A stretch of DNA of 64,000 bases. Origin: Oegoconia quadripuncta (lineage: Eukaryota; Arthropoda; Insecta; Lepidoptera; Autostichidae). The stretch spans positions 18,849,124-18,913,123 of the forward strand of contig OX438741.1 in the NCBI GenBank assembly GCA_949316235.1, written 5' to 3'. Shown in pieces: positions 41,420-52,349 of this stretch. A program made the position numbers and the translations under genes. The notes below the pieces were generated by a model, which searched no databases, was not told the origin of the DNA, and worked only from the letters and a program-made list of their open reading frames with translations. Numbering within the stretch: position 1 is the first letter of the stretch; each line of letters opens with the position of its first letter.

Positions 41420-41954
41420 TTAGCTCTTATGTGGTATCGCTTGATCTATGTAATCTTTAAAGTTAATTATCATTCTGTAAACGCGACAATTTCGGTTTCA
41501 AATGCTTAATATAATTTGACAATGCCCAAAAAAAGTGAATTTATGGGTCGCGAGATACATAAAATGAAGCTAAATGGCGGAATATCTCGGCAGGCGAAGT
41601 GCTATCGTAATAATGTAATAAAGTAAAGAGGGATGGTTATTAAAATACCTGAGTAACAGCTCTTGAAAATTTTGCTCCATTCGGTTCATTTTCAATTATT
41701 TGTTCTAAGAGGGAAGCTGCTTGAGAATCGAGCTGGAAAGCAATTTTGTCTGATGTAGTGTTTTTGTCTGTATTCCATTGACTTCGTTTCCTTTCGTCTC
41801 TAATATTATTAGATTTCAAGATAAAGGCTTATTAATTAAGCATATTTTCGTGTTGTTTGTGTCTGCCCTTTCCATAATCTTTTATGAGTAGGTTAAAATT
41901 TGATCAAAGGATTTTTATTTTAACTGTCTATTTTAAACCCCATACGAAATACGA
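41420..41954. other. Gene-free stretch
   Basis: No supported feature. Confidence 0.3.
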
Positions 41955-42117
41955 TGTCAAAATCAAAATCAAAATCAAAAAATGCTTTATTTTGTAGGAA
42001 CACAGGGTACATTTAAAATAGTCAGATTTTACATTTTTAAAGCTACTGCTTGTTCAAAAGGCAATTTTCCCCTTAGAAGAACAAGCAAGAAACTCGAGAG
42101 GTCGCTCTTTTAAAATC
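41955..42117 (-). mobile_element. LINE-E 3' end
   Basis: A (TCAAAA)n start corresponds to the (TTTTGA)n end of the element, then GCTTTATTTTGTAGGAACAC and AAGAACAAGCAAGAAACTCG. Confidence 0.82.
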
Positions 42118-42264
42118 TAAATGTATCTCAGTAGTGTGATTTCAGAAGGGATATTAGTATTTTAGGTATGTTTGATGAAAATCGGTATAACCGTTTCGAT
42201 TATACATTTAGTTTATAACATAGTCGATTGATTTATTTCAAGAATTGTTATTGACTTGTTGTTT

Positions 42265-42690
42265 CCTCTCGTTTGGCTTCCACGTTGCTCTGCTCCCTAG
42301 GGGATAGCTGAAAATCAGTATTTTGCTCAATGAATGCTGCCGCACACACATGCGTTAGCATTACAAAATTATGTTAGGTAATGTGGTTGATTTGTTACCT
42401 TATCATTGTATCAATTATAAGCTACATGTATGTGTCTGACTGTGGAAACAAATAAATACACCAATCATCTAGTTCCAAACTAAGCAAAGCTTTTACTATA
42501 GATACTTGATAACGGATAAACATACATAAATATTTGTATAAACATCCATGACTCCGGAATAAATGTTCGTATTCATCACACAAACATTTACCCGTCGCGT
42601 CACGAACCCGCAACCGTTAGTTTCGCTGACAGGATCATTATCCACTACACCAACCGGTCGTCAATAAAGGCTTTATCTATCTATATGTAT
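42265..42690 (+). mobile_element. LINE-M 3' UTR split by SINE-B
   Basis: CTAGGGGATAGCTGAAAATC and ATGTATGTGTCTGACTGTGG before the SINE, CAATAAAGGCTTTATCTATC after it. The same words are contiguous in 53310-53585. Confidence 0.65.
42449..42663 (-). mobile_element. SINE-B inside LINE-M
   Basis: A complete reverse-oriented copy. The B-box arm is damaged (CGTCACGAACCCGCAACC). AATAAA on both sides may be the target duplication. Confidence 0.9.
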
Positions 42691-43204
42691 ATTTGGATGA
42701 TCTGTTGGCGGTTTTCAAAATTTTTATTTATCTAATGGTTATATGAATTGTTCTATCAACCGTAAAGGACTGTAGGTCTTAAATAGTACTTATAAATTTC
42801 ATGAGAATGTCCAATCAATTACTTATTTTTGTACGTCTATTTACTACTGATTCTATTTCTAGATCTCAACGGATTATCCCAACAGGTGGGGTCTTAAGAC
42901 GAACTTGGACAAAACCAAAATTATGGCGAATGCCCGTATCGTACTACACTCCATTCTCCAAGTTGTAGACAAGTACGTCTACTTAGCAAAGAAAACCAGG
43001 TTTCATAGGGTATATCCGATTAACTTTTTTGTTATTCTTTATAGCTGTAAAAGCACAAATAAGTTTTTTCATGGACAAGCCCTTGAAGTCTGGATCATGG
43101 AATATATGGAACTCCGCCATTCTTCTTTTCTATTTGCTTTACTCAATGTCATCTCCAAAACTTAAGAATGATGCATTAGAATAACTTATTATAATATAAT
43201 ACAA
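42691..43204. other. Gene-free stretch
   Basis: An 86-codon open frame (42905-43165) starts MDKTKIMAN, a phrase resembling the NxxKTKxM segment that follows the FADD box in LINE reverse transcriptases; the rest does not support this. Otherwise empty. Confidence 0.3.
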
Positions 43205-43370
43205 TTTATTATAAAAAAAAATCACAAATAAAAAACTAGCCCCAAGTCTCTGGTTGGTGGAAAGGTACCCAGAAGGTTGGCCGCATTGCCTCGCTGTACA
43301 GCGAGGCTGATTCTCTGACCAAAGTATTGGCCAGCCCTCCGATCCCTCCCTGCATTAGAATTGCATATCA
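43205..43370. repeat. Repeat-like segment with a 20-bp palindrome
   Basis: GC-richer block starting after an A run. It contains the perfect palindrome GCCTCGCTGTACAGCGAGGC (43287-43306). It resembles a lepidopteran interspersed repeat I know only from memory; no second copy is in the window. Confidence 0.35.
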
Positions 43371-43639
43371 CATTCGAAAGTCTCAGTGATATTCGGGGTG
43401 TTAATTTTATCTTTAATATGGAAACAAATTGTAACCATTTCTGCTCATTCTTCTCCGTGGATTCAGTCGAGGAAACAGTATTATTTTCTTGGTAGATACG
43501 TACTATACTAACTTATGAGTATATTATGTGAATGAAATTATTTGGTATGTCAATTGATTGGTAGATCATAGCGCTCTTTATTTACTTTTATTATAAATTG
43601 AATGATAATTTACTGCGAGATCGCGTGCTTCATCTTCGA

Positions 43640-43690
43640 TCACATCGTTACTTTCCATCTGGTGTTATCGTTGTCAAACACGTATCTACT
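43640..43690 (+). mobile_element. LINE-K tail fragment
   Basis: CATCTTCGATCACATCGTTA, CTTTCCATCTGGTGTTA and TTGTCAAACACG in the order of the LINE-K tail. Confidence 0.6.
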
Positions 43691-43762
43691 TATTTAGACA
43701 ATCATTAACAAAAATATTTCAGATAAATACCTTTTTTACCTGACGAAATAAAATATTTCATT

Positions 43763-44059
43763 ATTTTTTTTTATGCACAAAGGGGTACTTGACCTCAATC
43801 ACACCTGATGTTAAGTGAAGATGAGGTCGAAGGTGGAAGCATTGGATAGGACTGCCTATCTTATCTCTGACAACCGGAACACAACAATGCTATTAACATT
43901 GCTGCTTGGCTGCAGATTTAGATAAGATGGTGGTGGCTAGCCAGGCGGACGTTTTAAAATGCCCTACCAGCAACCAAACCGAGTACTTAAACATGTACCC
44001 CGCTGAGGATCGAACCCGCGACCTCCGAATCGTAAACCCAATGTTGTCACGGAGGCGGC
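43763..44059 (-). mobile_element. SINE-A copy 14, nearly full length
   Basis: Reverse-oriented. The head reaches ACGGAGGCGG but lacks the segment between it and CCCAATGTTGT. The body has a 25-bp gap after GGTGGAAGC. Confidence 0.9.
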
Positions 44060-44234
44060 AAAAATATATCGATTACATCAGTCAGCAATAGACATATACA
44101 TTTTATGTAAAAATGTGTATCCAAGACACGAAGTCGTTTTACTCATAAAAAGCTATGGGATCTGATGTAGATTCAAGTGCACTGAATATAATTCTACGTT
44201 ATTATCACAGGACATAACTTCCCAACAAAAGGTT

Positions 44235-44640
44235 TGGCGGGTCGCGGAATTAATATTTATTGCAACTTATCGAAATTACTAAAATAAGCAAAAAAGCTAG
44301 AAAGCGGCTAACAAAATGTTATGTATGGAGTATAGCTTTATACGGCTGTGAGACATGGACCTTAACACAAAGGGATAGAGAAAGGTTAGAGGCATTCGAG
44401 ATGTGGTGCTGGAGACGAATGGAGGGTCTAGCTGACCGAGAAGAGAACAAATTAAGAGATGTTAATGATGGTAAAGGAGAAGAGATGCCTGTTAGCCACG
44501 GTTGAGAACCGACACGATATTTTTAATGAACATAATTGCGGGAAAGATTGAAGGAAAGAGAGGAAGAGGAAGACCTAGGCGTAATTACTTTGACCAAGTG
44601 AAAGAAAAGGTGAATATCGTGTCGTATTAAGAGGAGATCA
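44235..44640 (+). pseudogene. LINE-N1 C-terminal remnant
   Basis: The frame at 44260-44505 encodes ALYGCETWTLTQRDRERLEA and FEMWCWRRMEG, the region following the RT domain in several LINE groups. Further on, in other frames, come KIEGKRGRGRPRRNYFDQVK and EKVNIVSY. Interrupted by stops; a dead copy. Confidence 0.78.
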
Positions 44641-44714
44641 TCGTCAATTACTCATCCAGTCAGTGACGAATGCAACGAAATTTGCGTTTTAATAATATAA
44701 ACTTGCATTTACCG

Positions 44715-45120
44715 AGGCTGCATGGTGTCTTCTACTTATCCTGAAACCTTGATCTCGTCAATATTCTGGAGTTACAGGCGTTCAAAAATACACCGTATCG
44801 CTTCGAGAGAAAGTACTGCAGTGCACCGTCTTGGCGGGGGCACTACAATGCCCCTAAAAAACTCCTCCTGTGTCTTGTTGGAGTATATACTGATACCACG
44901 TACGACCACCCTGTGGAACGGACTTCCGACTTCCGGCAGCGGTATTCCCGAACGAGTACGACATTGGAACCTTCAAGAAACGAGCCTACACCTTCCTCAA
45001 AGGCCGGCAACGCATCTGTGGCCCTTTTGGTGTTGCGGGTGTCCATGGGCGGCGGTGATTACTTTCCATCAGGTGACCCGCATGCTCGTTTGCCGCTCTC
45101 TCATATAAAAAAAAAAAAAA
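44715..45120 (+). pseudogene. LINE-F C-terminus and 3' UTR
   Basis: Shifted frames give IPRTTTLWNGLP and then [19 protein letters not shown], followed by GVAGVHGRR and a stop, then a 3' UTR with CTTTCCATCAGGTGACCC and poly-A. At least one frameshift lies near 44945. This is the longest LINE-F tail in the window. Confidence 0.78.
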
Positions 45121-45444
45121 TCTTATCAATTTGTATCTCTGTCTTTTGGCTTGTGGTGAGAAATGAATATTTTTCATACTTAAGTATACACATAAGTTTA
45201 GTACCAAAAATTCTTAGGTAAGAATAGACATTCAATAAATGATTCCGTACTTTTCTGCCCCATATTTCCTTCCATTTCACGTTATCTCAAATATCTGAGA
45301 TATTAAATTAGTTGCTTGTTTTGGAGATAGGTGCCGGCGGCGGTACAACGATCGTTTTAGGGAATATTTTATACAAAGGTTGGGGTGAATTCTCGGAAAC
45401 AATTTTATCAATACTTCGTGAAAATAAGTATACAAATTCAAAGT
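45121..45444. other. Gene-free stretch
   Basis: No supported feature. Confidence 0.3.
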
Positions 45445-45748
45445 CTTTTTTTATGCACAACGGGTAAGCACTTGGCCTCAATCACACCTGATGTTAAGGG
45501 AAGATGAGGCCGAAGGTGGAAGCGTACTGACCCGGATACCCCATTTTATTAGTGGGACTTCTTATGTCATTAACATTGCTGTTTGGTGGCAGACTTGGAT
45601 ACGTTAGTGGTAGCTGGCCAGGCGGACATTTAAAATGCCTTACCACCAACCAAACCGAGTATTAAACATGCAGGTACCCCGCTGGGATCGAACCCGTGAC
45701 CTCCGATTCGTAAACCCTATGTTGTTTTGATTGAGCCACGGGGGCGGT
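45445..45748 (-). mobile_element. SINE-A copy 15, full length with deletions
   Basis: Reverse-oriented. Head complete (TTGAGCCACGGGGGCGG); the GACAACCGGAACAC segment of the body is missing. Confidence 0.92.
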
Positions 45749-46009
45749 CACTTTAACGCTGCCCGGTCGTTTTTAAATGGTTTTCTTGTCTGGAGAAAGG
45801 TATAATTTGCGTCGCCTTTCATGGATACATTTTCCAAACGCCTCCCACCACGACTGTGCTTGCTATAAAGCAAAATATTCCCTTTATAGGGTGTTTTAAA
45901 TCTCGCTTAGTTCCACAAAACACATACTTTCACCCATACACAAAGGTTTCATCCCTCATCAATCAACTGAAGCTGTTTCGTCCGAACGGAATTACTTTAT
46001 CGGGGACTT

Positions 46010-46120
46010 TTTAAGGATGAAAAGTAGTCTTATGTCCTTTCCCGGATGGCAGGCTACCTCTCTACCAAATTTCAATATTATCGGTTCAGCAGTTTTGCGT
46101 GAAAGTCGGACTTTTGCATT
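46010..46120 (+). repeat. Diverged dispersed repeat
   Basis: AAAAGTAGTCTTATGTCCTT, CTCTACCAAATTTCAATATT, ATCGGTTCAGCAGTTTTGCG. These are typical words of J-like lepidopteran repeats, but the copy is degraded. Confidence 0.4.
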
Positions 46121-46214
46121 AAATGAATGAATGGGTACACTTGGATGTGGGTTTTTTTCTTATAGATTTCTCTGGTTTAGGAGTTGGGGTTTCAATAGAA
46201 CTGTCTAATTAATA

Positions 46215-46742
46215 TTATAAATGAGAAAGTTTGGATGTTTGTTTGTTTGTTGCTGAATTACGGCGACACGGATGAACGGATTTGGATGAAATTTAGTATA
46301 TAGCTAGAACAGAGCCTGGATTGAGACATAGGATACTTTATAACTGCATGTTTTTTGTTTTTTTTGTTAAAAACTGGTTTCGCGTTTGACTACAATCTCA
46401 CCTGATGGAAAGTGACGATGTAGCCGAAGATGTATCACGCGCACCCAGTAATGCCTATTCACTCTAGACTTGAAGATCCCAAGGTTGTAAGTGTCGGGAA
46501 AAACCGACGCGGGAAGTGAGCTCCATACCTTAGCAGTCCAGTCCGCATGTCCGGTGTCATCAAGAGCCTTATGCCCCATTGTTGGGGCACAGCCTCCTCT
46601 CACCGGGAGTTATCTTCATATGTCTTAATAGGATCTTTTTTATCCCGATATAGTGAGTTCCCGCGGGATAAACAAATTTCCGCGATAAACAAATAAACAA
46701 ATTCCACGGAGGCGAAACGGCGGGCGGAAAGCTAGTTGTATA
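46215..46742 (+). mobile_element. Family J copy split by LINE-K
   Basis: The left part 46215-46340 (AAAGTTTGGATGTTTGTTTG to AGGATACTTTA) and the right part 46630-46742 (TATCCCGATATAGTGAGTTC to GCGGGCGGAAAGCTAGTTG) are contiguous in 57478-57805. Confidence 0.78.
46341..46629 (-). mobile_element. LINE-K 3' fragment inside J
   Basis: Reverse-oriented. Its coding part (46367-46603, minus) includes WTAKVWSSLPASVFPDTYNL and GIFKSRVNRHY before a 3' UTR. The WxSLPASVFPxxYNLGxFKxR motif is the C-terminus of a LINE protein related to LINE-F. An AGGAT[A]CTTT-like repeat at both edges suggests a 10-bp imperfect target duplication. Confidence 0.78.
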
Positions 46743-46757
46743 ATATATATATATCCT

Positions 46758-46910
46758 TAAAATATATCCTTGGACATATACAGACAGCGCCATCTAGTGC
46801 CACACTAAGCAACTAGGCTTGTGTTTTGGATACCAGATGGTTGATACACTACACAAATACATTTTTTTTTTGTAAATAAATACATATATAAATGAAAAAC
46901 ATCCATAATA
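46758..46910 (-). mobile_element. SINE-B, second subfamily, head missing
   Basis: CAGACAGCGCCATCTAGTGC, CTAAGCAACTAGGCTTGTG, and TTTTTTTTTGTAAATAAATA; ends at AACATCCATAAT. Confidence 0.85.
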
Positions 46911-47280
46911 ATATGACTAATTAGATAGGATTTAAGAATTAAATAATGTTATTATTTATATACCCATTTGTGCAGTAACATTATATTCCCAATTGACTAT
47001 GTACTAAGACAATTTCTTCGACTTGACTAATTGATAGACAGCAGGCAACTGTAATACACTGTGGTACTTTACATTTGTTCGCTCGCTTTTCGTACTTTAC
47101 AATGTGATGAATAATTAGACAATAGAATTTTTAAAAACTTATCCCATCTGTCCTGGTTTTACTCATTTCTGATTTGTGCATGACACCATTGTAAATGACG
47201 GAACACATTTACATCGCGTTTTGTCTCCGAAATAGTTGTTGACACTGGGTACAGTCGACTGCACATATAACGCACGCAGG
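46911..47280. other. Gene-free stretch
   Basis: No supported feature. Confidence 0.3.
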
Positions 47281-47350
47281 GGAGCTCAGCTTTTACTGGC
47301 AGTGTTATGCTTGACGTATACTGTACCGCCCATTTGCCAGCAGATATCAG
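47281..47350 (+). repeat. Family Z repeat, copy 2
   Basis: AGCTTTTACTGGCAGTGTTA then CTTGACGTATACTGTACC, paired with 13681-13750. Confidence 0.45.
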
Positions 47351-47399
47351 CGTCGTTCCTTGATTATGAAGTTAAGAAATGATTGTTCTTTAACACGTT

Positions 47400-47690
47400 C
47401 GGGCACATCACTAGGTACAATACATAACCTTTATCCCAAATGGGATGGTCACAGATATCCCAAACAATAGTGTTTGGGTGTTCCAAACATTAAGAGTTTA
47501 ATTAAAACCAACATCCACGGTTCACCTTATGAAATATACTGAAATGCACACAAATGTTGACGTGAGCGAGCCCATCGCCGTTAAAACGTGCAAATCTATA
47601 TAGATATTTTTTGGTGGAAAGTCCCATAGTCGCTATTACGATACCCACGGGAAGAGTCGGGTTGGTTCTGTCGTTATAACGTTAAGACCG
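47400..47690 (+). repeat. Family X repeat
   Basis: The longest X copy: CTTTATCCCAAATGGGATGG, GTTCCAAACATTAAGAGTTT, ACATCCACGGTTCACCTTAT, GAGCCCATCGCCGTTAAAAC and ACCCACGGGAAGAG. Confidence 0.7.
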
Positions 47691-47807
47691 CCTATCTATC
47701 TATGTGCAATTATGTCGAAGATACTTAAACAAAATGACTGTATTACTGACTAACTGGTCTATCAACGCATAACCTAACCCAAACGCGTAGACCGATATTG
47801 ATGAAAA

Positions 47808-48122
47808 TTGGCAGGTGTGTTACCTAAGTTACTTATAAGCGCACAAATAAAGGATGCAAAATCCTTTTTTAGTTCCCTTGAGAAGGGAAAAACTGGATCA
47901 GCACGGGTATCGCCAGTGTTTAGTAAAATTGTGGTTAGGTTATTTACCCGTAATAATATAATAAAAGAAGTAAACAATGAACTAAGGTCAAATTTGTGTC
48001 ACAATCGTAGTGAATATTTTCTTCACCAAATTGATTCAAACAATTCTTTAAGCGGCTTCAACAATTTCGCCATTTCACAGTCTAGTGATCAATCGTGTGG
48101 TCTCGAGCATTCAAGCGCTTGA
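47808..48122 (+). CDS. Unrecognised 104-codon ORF
   Basis: Open for 104 codons, Ser/Asn-rich in its second half, with no motif I recognise. The region just upstream (GACCGATATTGATGAAAATT) resembles common lepidopteran repeat wording, so a decayed transposon is more likely than a host gene. Confidence 0.15.
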   Translation: MAGVLPKLLISAQIKDAKSFFSSLEKGKTGSARVSPVFSKIVVRLFTRNNIIKEVNNELRSNLCHNRSEYFLHQIDSNNSLSGFNNFAISQSSDQSCGLEHSSA

Positions 48123-48405
48123 TGGTAGATTGTGTTGGCAACGGTCCAGAAGGAGAGATCGTTTCTCGCCAATTTTGATGAGTGTCGGGTGTTAAAGAGA
48201 CTGAGAGGGTCGTTTTGATCTATTTTAAACTTAAAGTTCAATAACTTCGCTTGAAACATTTTTTGTAGCAATGTTAAACTTTGCCGTGGAATAAGAACTT
48301 GTTTTTTTTTTTCTATGGATGTCAAACGGTGACCTAGAATTGATCGTGTGCATTCAGCGTAAACTCCTAAATCATTGACAGATAATCTGCGATCGGGAAC
48401 TTGCA

Positions 48406-48736
48406 TTTTTTTTATGCGCAACGGGTTGGAACTTGACCTCAATCACGTCTGATGTTAAGTGAAGATGAGGTGGAAGGTGGAAGCGTACTGACCCGGAAAC
48501 CCCAACACATTAGGGGGACTGGCTATCTTATCTCTGACAACCGGAACACAACAATGCTATTAACATTGTTGCTTGGCGGCAGATTTAGATAAGATGGTGG
48601 TAGCTAGCCAGGCGGATATTTAAAATGCCCTACGACCAACCAAACCGAGTACTTAAACATGTACCCCGCTGGGGATCGACCCGCGACCTCCGAATCGTTA
48701 ACCCAACGTTGTTTACTTTGAGCCACGGAACCGGTT
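48406..48736 (-). mobile_element. SINE-A copy 16, full length
   Basis: Reverse-oriented. Complete head with a small change at the end (AGCCACGGAACCGGTT). Confidence 0.92.
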
Positions 48737-48769
48737 AAGGCATAGTGTACCTATTAGTATAATTAATCT

Positions 48770-48955
48770 CATAGAAATGAAAAGGGCGTAAATGCCTTGA
48801 AAAAACATTTCAGTGGTACATTTGCAAATTTCATAAACTATTTGGAAAGAGGAAGCCCCGGACAGAAAGGAGGGGGAGGGGAGGGATATAGAGGAAGGAG
48901 AGAGACGAGGGAGGCCTTTGCCCAGCAGTGGGCTCCTAATAATAATAATTTGGAA
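48770..48955 (+). mobile_element. LINE 3' end with (AAT)n tail
   Basis: A purine-rich stretch (GGAGGGGGAGGGGAGGGATA), then GAGGCCTTTGCCCAGCAGTG, GGCTCC and (TAA)n. The GCCTTTGCCCAGCAGTGG phrase is the end of a LINE ORF akin to the AYVQQWTS ending of LINE-D. Confidence 0.6.
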
Positions 48956-49105
48956 AGAGACTTTGCTACAAACAACACTTATGCTTCCGACTGGTATTGT
49001 AAAGATTGCGATGATGTCATTGCTATATTATCGCCGTTTAAATTTCATCCCACGTCAAGTTCTCTTTTGTCAAAAGTTCCTACGATGGGCAGGTCTAACA
49101 ATTAA

Positions 49106-49579
49106 CCTCAAACATTAATAGTTCCTTCACACCTACATTCAAGTAGACTATAGTAAACTAGGACAAAGGAGTCAAAATCGGTCAGACAAAGGTGAACAAC
49201 TGACATTTTGCCTGTCCGTTTATTGATAAAAGCCTTACTAAATGTCGGGTTACTGTTAAATGAAAAAGGGGAACCAAGTGCGCTCCCTGAGGTACACCTT
49301 GTAGTTCCTGTTTATTGTGTTCTGTGTCTAGTAAATGTAGAACTTTTATCAATGTGAAATTTACAACACATGCTATGTAAATAACCCGCTTTCCAATGAA
49401 ATATGATGCAAAATTTGTTGGTGGCTTATCTGCAAATTCAAAAGTTCACAGAGTACTTCTTGACTCAATGATAACATCTGATTAGAGACACGAATGTTAC
49501 CAATATACAGATATATATTATTTATTTGGTTTAAGTTTGTGATCCACCTGGATAAGTACTATAATGTCGTATTCGGGTT
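49106..49579. other. Gene-free stretch
   Basis: No supported feature. Confidence 0.3.
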
Positions 49580-49640
49580 ATTTGATATAATATGTATGTT
49601 CTCCTTTTGTGCAATAAAGTGTATTTGTATTGTATAATTA
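49580..49640 (+). mobile_element. LINE-L terminal fragment
   Basis: TTTTGTGCAATAAAGTGTAT then TTGTATTGTAT. Confidence 0.6.
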
Positions 49641-49688
49641 TAAAGCCAGTCTCCTCAATTTTGGGATTGTTAAAGAGCACTTGCACTG

Positions 49689-49921
49689 ACGACCGATTGG
49701 TGTAGTAGATAATGATCCTGTCAGCGAAACCAAGGGTTGCGTATTCGAATCCCGTGAAGGATAAATGTTTGTGTGATGAATACGAACATTTATTCTCGAC
49801 TCATGGATGTTTATATAAGTATTTATGTATGTTTATCCGTTATCTAGTATCCATAGTACAAGCTTTGCTTAGTTTGGGACTAGATGATTGGTATAAGTGT
49901 CCGAAATATATAAATATATAA
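49689..49921 (+). mobile_element. SINE-B, full length
   Basis: GACGACCGATTGGTGTAGTA head, B-box arm diverged (GTATTCGAATCCCGTGAAGG), body complete. Confidence 0.92.
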
Positions 49922-50274
49922 CTTTGCGTCCATCGAGTCGTGTATCAACCTATTATGTTCGACTATGATCTTTTACCTGTTCTCCATTATATTCAATTTC
50001 TTTCACAATTCAAATTACATGGACCTAATTATTGGGCAAAAATTAATAGCTCAAGTATTCACTACCTGTACCTTACCTAAGTCAGCTGCAACATGTTCTG
50101 GTAGAATTAAATAATTAAGTGTAGGTTTCTGACCCAGCGCCTGCGTATATCAGGTGTGTATAATTAATGGCAATTTTAATTTAAAATTACTTCATAATCG
50201 CATTTGAAGCGAAACCTTTTTAGATGATATCTTATTCTGGCACACAATCTTTCTTTCTTACCCGTATGGTCTTA
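49922..50274. other. Gene-free stretch
   Basis: No supported feature. Confidence 0.3.
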
Positions 50275-50940
50275 TGATTTGGTCTTTTGTAATGAGCTCG
50301 AGTAAAAATTTTAAACTTCCTTCAACTTACCTTTATCTTTATAAGTCTCTAATTAGATGTCAATTGGAATATGCAACCTGTATCTGGAATCCCTTTTACA
50401 CCTTCCTCAAAGGCCGGCAACGCATCTGTGACCCTTTTGGTGTTGCGGGTGTCCATGGGCGGCGGTGATTGCTTTCCATCAGGTGACCCGCATGCTCGTT
50501 TGCCGCCCTCTCATGTATAAAAAAAAACAATAAATACAGCTATGAACTTGAACGTGTACAACGCAAGTTTCTCAGATCAATGAATTATAGATGCTTTCGT
50601 TCAAGGGCATCCTACAGCAGGCTTATAGAAATTTTTTTCTTACCTACATTGAAAACTAGACGATTACTCCTGGATTGCATGTTTTTATATAGTTTTTTTT
50701 TTTTTTTATTTTTTTTTTATTAGTTTTCTGCATAACAATGTTGATTGTATGGAAATGGTGAATGAAATTAATTACAATTTACCTAGTCGAATAAGGGAAT
50801 TATACCCACATCGCTTGTTTGCGCTTAACATAAGCAGAACGCATGCAGGGGAGCGTGTCTACATATAAGAATAATAAAACATAATTGTATTGTGTAGCTG
50901 TTAGTTGTCCTGAATAAAATGAAATAAAAATGATATTGTT
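50275..50940 (+). pseudogene. LINE post-RT region, split by a LINE-F tail
   Basis: Before the break the frame reads MSSSKNFKLPSTYLYLYKSL then [14 protein letters not shown]. After the break, NKYSYELERVQRKFLRSMNY and LLLDCMF continue the same protein. The 3' UTR ends GTCCTGAATAAAATGAAATA. This is the segment after the RT domain of a Jockey-like LINE. The break is at 50400-50528. A long T-rich run (50693-50722) is a later expansion. Confidence 0.78.
50400..50528 (+). mobile_element. LINE-F 3' fragment inside another LINE
   Basis: ACCTTCCTCAAAGGCCGGCA, GTTGCGGGTGTCCATGGGC, CTTTCCATCAGGTGACCC and poly-A. The host reading resumes directly after the A run with almost no target duplication. Confidence 0.85.
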
Positions 50941-51658
50941 AAATTCGTCTGACCTTAATACTGGTCAAGTATCAGAAAGATGATGGGAAAGAGGTCAAAC
51001 CCAGCAGCGGGTTGATACTACATTGTTAATCATCATCATCACGAAATATCTTACCACTGAAAAGCCTTTTCACTTCGCTTAAAATCGCATATTTTTCTTC
51101 CTCTCTTTTAATGGGTGTTGATTGACTAAATTTAATTCTTCCTTTATTTCCTTTAAATATGGACTTTAGGAAAATTGTCTTGATATCTTTTACTAGGATT
51201 CATAAAAAATCAATTACCTCGCTTGTCCCCTATAAACGGCACGGCACGCCGTATTCCAAGCTTTAAAATGACGGATATTTACGAGTCTCCGATTGTCCTT
51301 CGGCCGTTTTTGTTGTTTTAACGCCCCTTTTACCCTTTATATTGTTCATTTAACGTTTAATGGCGATTCGTATTGGAATGTGGCGTTTTATTGAGCTATT
51401 AATGTGTAGTTTCTTCTCTGATTTCCTTGTTCCAGGTTTTCTTACACAGGTAGTTAAAGACGTCTACCGCTAAGCGATGTGCTGTTACAGATACGCTATC
51501 AATTTTTTCCGGTTGGTTTTTTTGAAGTGTATTTTGTCGTTTGACCTAATCTACTTGACTCTCAACATCTGGGAGTAATTCATCGTTTATAAAAATTTTT
51601 GATGAGTTTTTTTTAAGATTAATTTGAAATCACAGTCATAATTACAAATGTCATATAT
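50941..51658. other. Gene-free stretch
   Basis: No supported feature. Confidence 0.3.
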
Positions 51659-51925
51659 AGTCATATCAGCCACTATTTGCCACTGCAGAACGTAGGTTTC
51701 CCCATACTCTTCCAGAGTAACCTTCCTGCGACCTTTATTACGTCATCGGTCCCCCTTGAGATATCGTGCTGTCTCCACTCTTGAACTTTAATGCCCCCAC
51801 GGCTATCAGACATTCATTTTGTGCCCTGCCCACTGCCACATCAACTTACGACTCCTCTGGGTTATGTCGTGACCTTCGTTCTTCTACGGATTACTTCATT
51901 CTGGATTCGATCTTATAGAGAAAAA
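51659..51925 (-). mobile_element. LINE-D C-terminus, decayed
   Basis: Reverse-oriented: CATATCAGCCACTATTTGCC at the 3' end, CATTTTGTGCCCTGCCCACT matching the QWAGHI codons, and CGTTCTTCTACGGATTACTT at the 5' side. Confidence 0.72.
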
Positions 51926-52349
51926 TTGAGCGCTCTTCATAACTATTTCTGAAATTGAACTTACGTATACAGCACATAAATACATTGATTTTAAAATTTA
52001 GAATAAAAATAGTTTATTATGAACGCCACAACACGACACAAAAACAAAGAAGTAGTAAATTATAGCTACAATAGAAACACAGTTATGAAGAAGATCCCGA
52101 CAATGCTGTCACGTGTTGCGGCGTGCACAAATGGGTTAGCACTCAGCTCATGCTGCGACGAATCGCAGCGCTGGTTTTCAGTGCCCCCAAATGCCCAATG
52201 ACGCACGGACGCCACGTGAGGTGGATAATGAGCAGAATTGTATTAAATAATTATAGGTTAGTGTGTGTATAGTGTAGTGTAAATATGCAAAATAATAATT
52301 ACGTAATAGTATTATAAATAAATGCGTCAGAATATGGATATAGTGAGTC

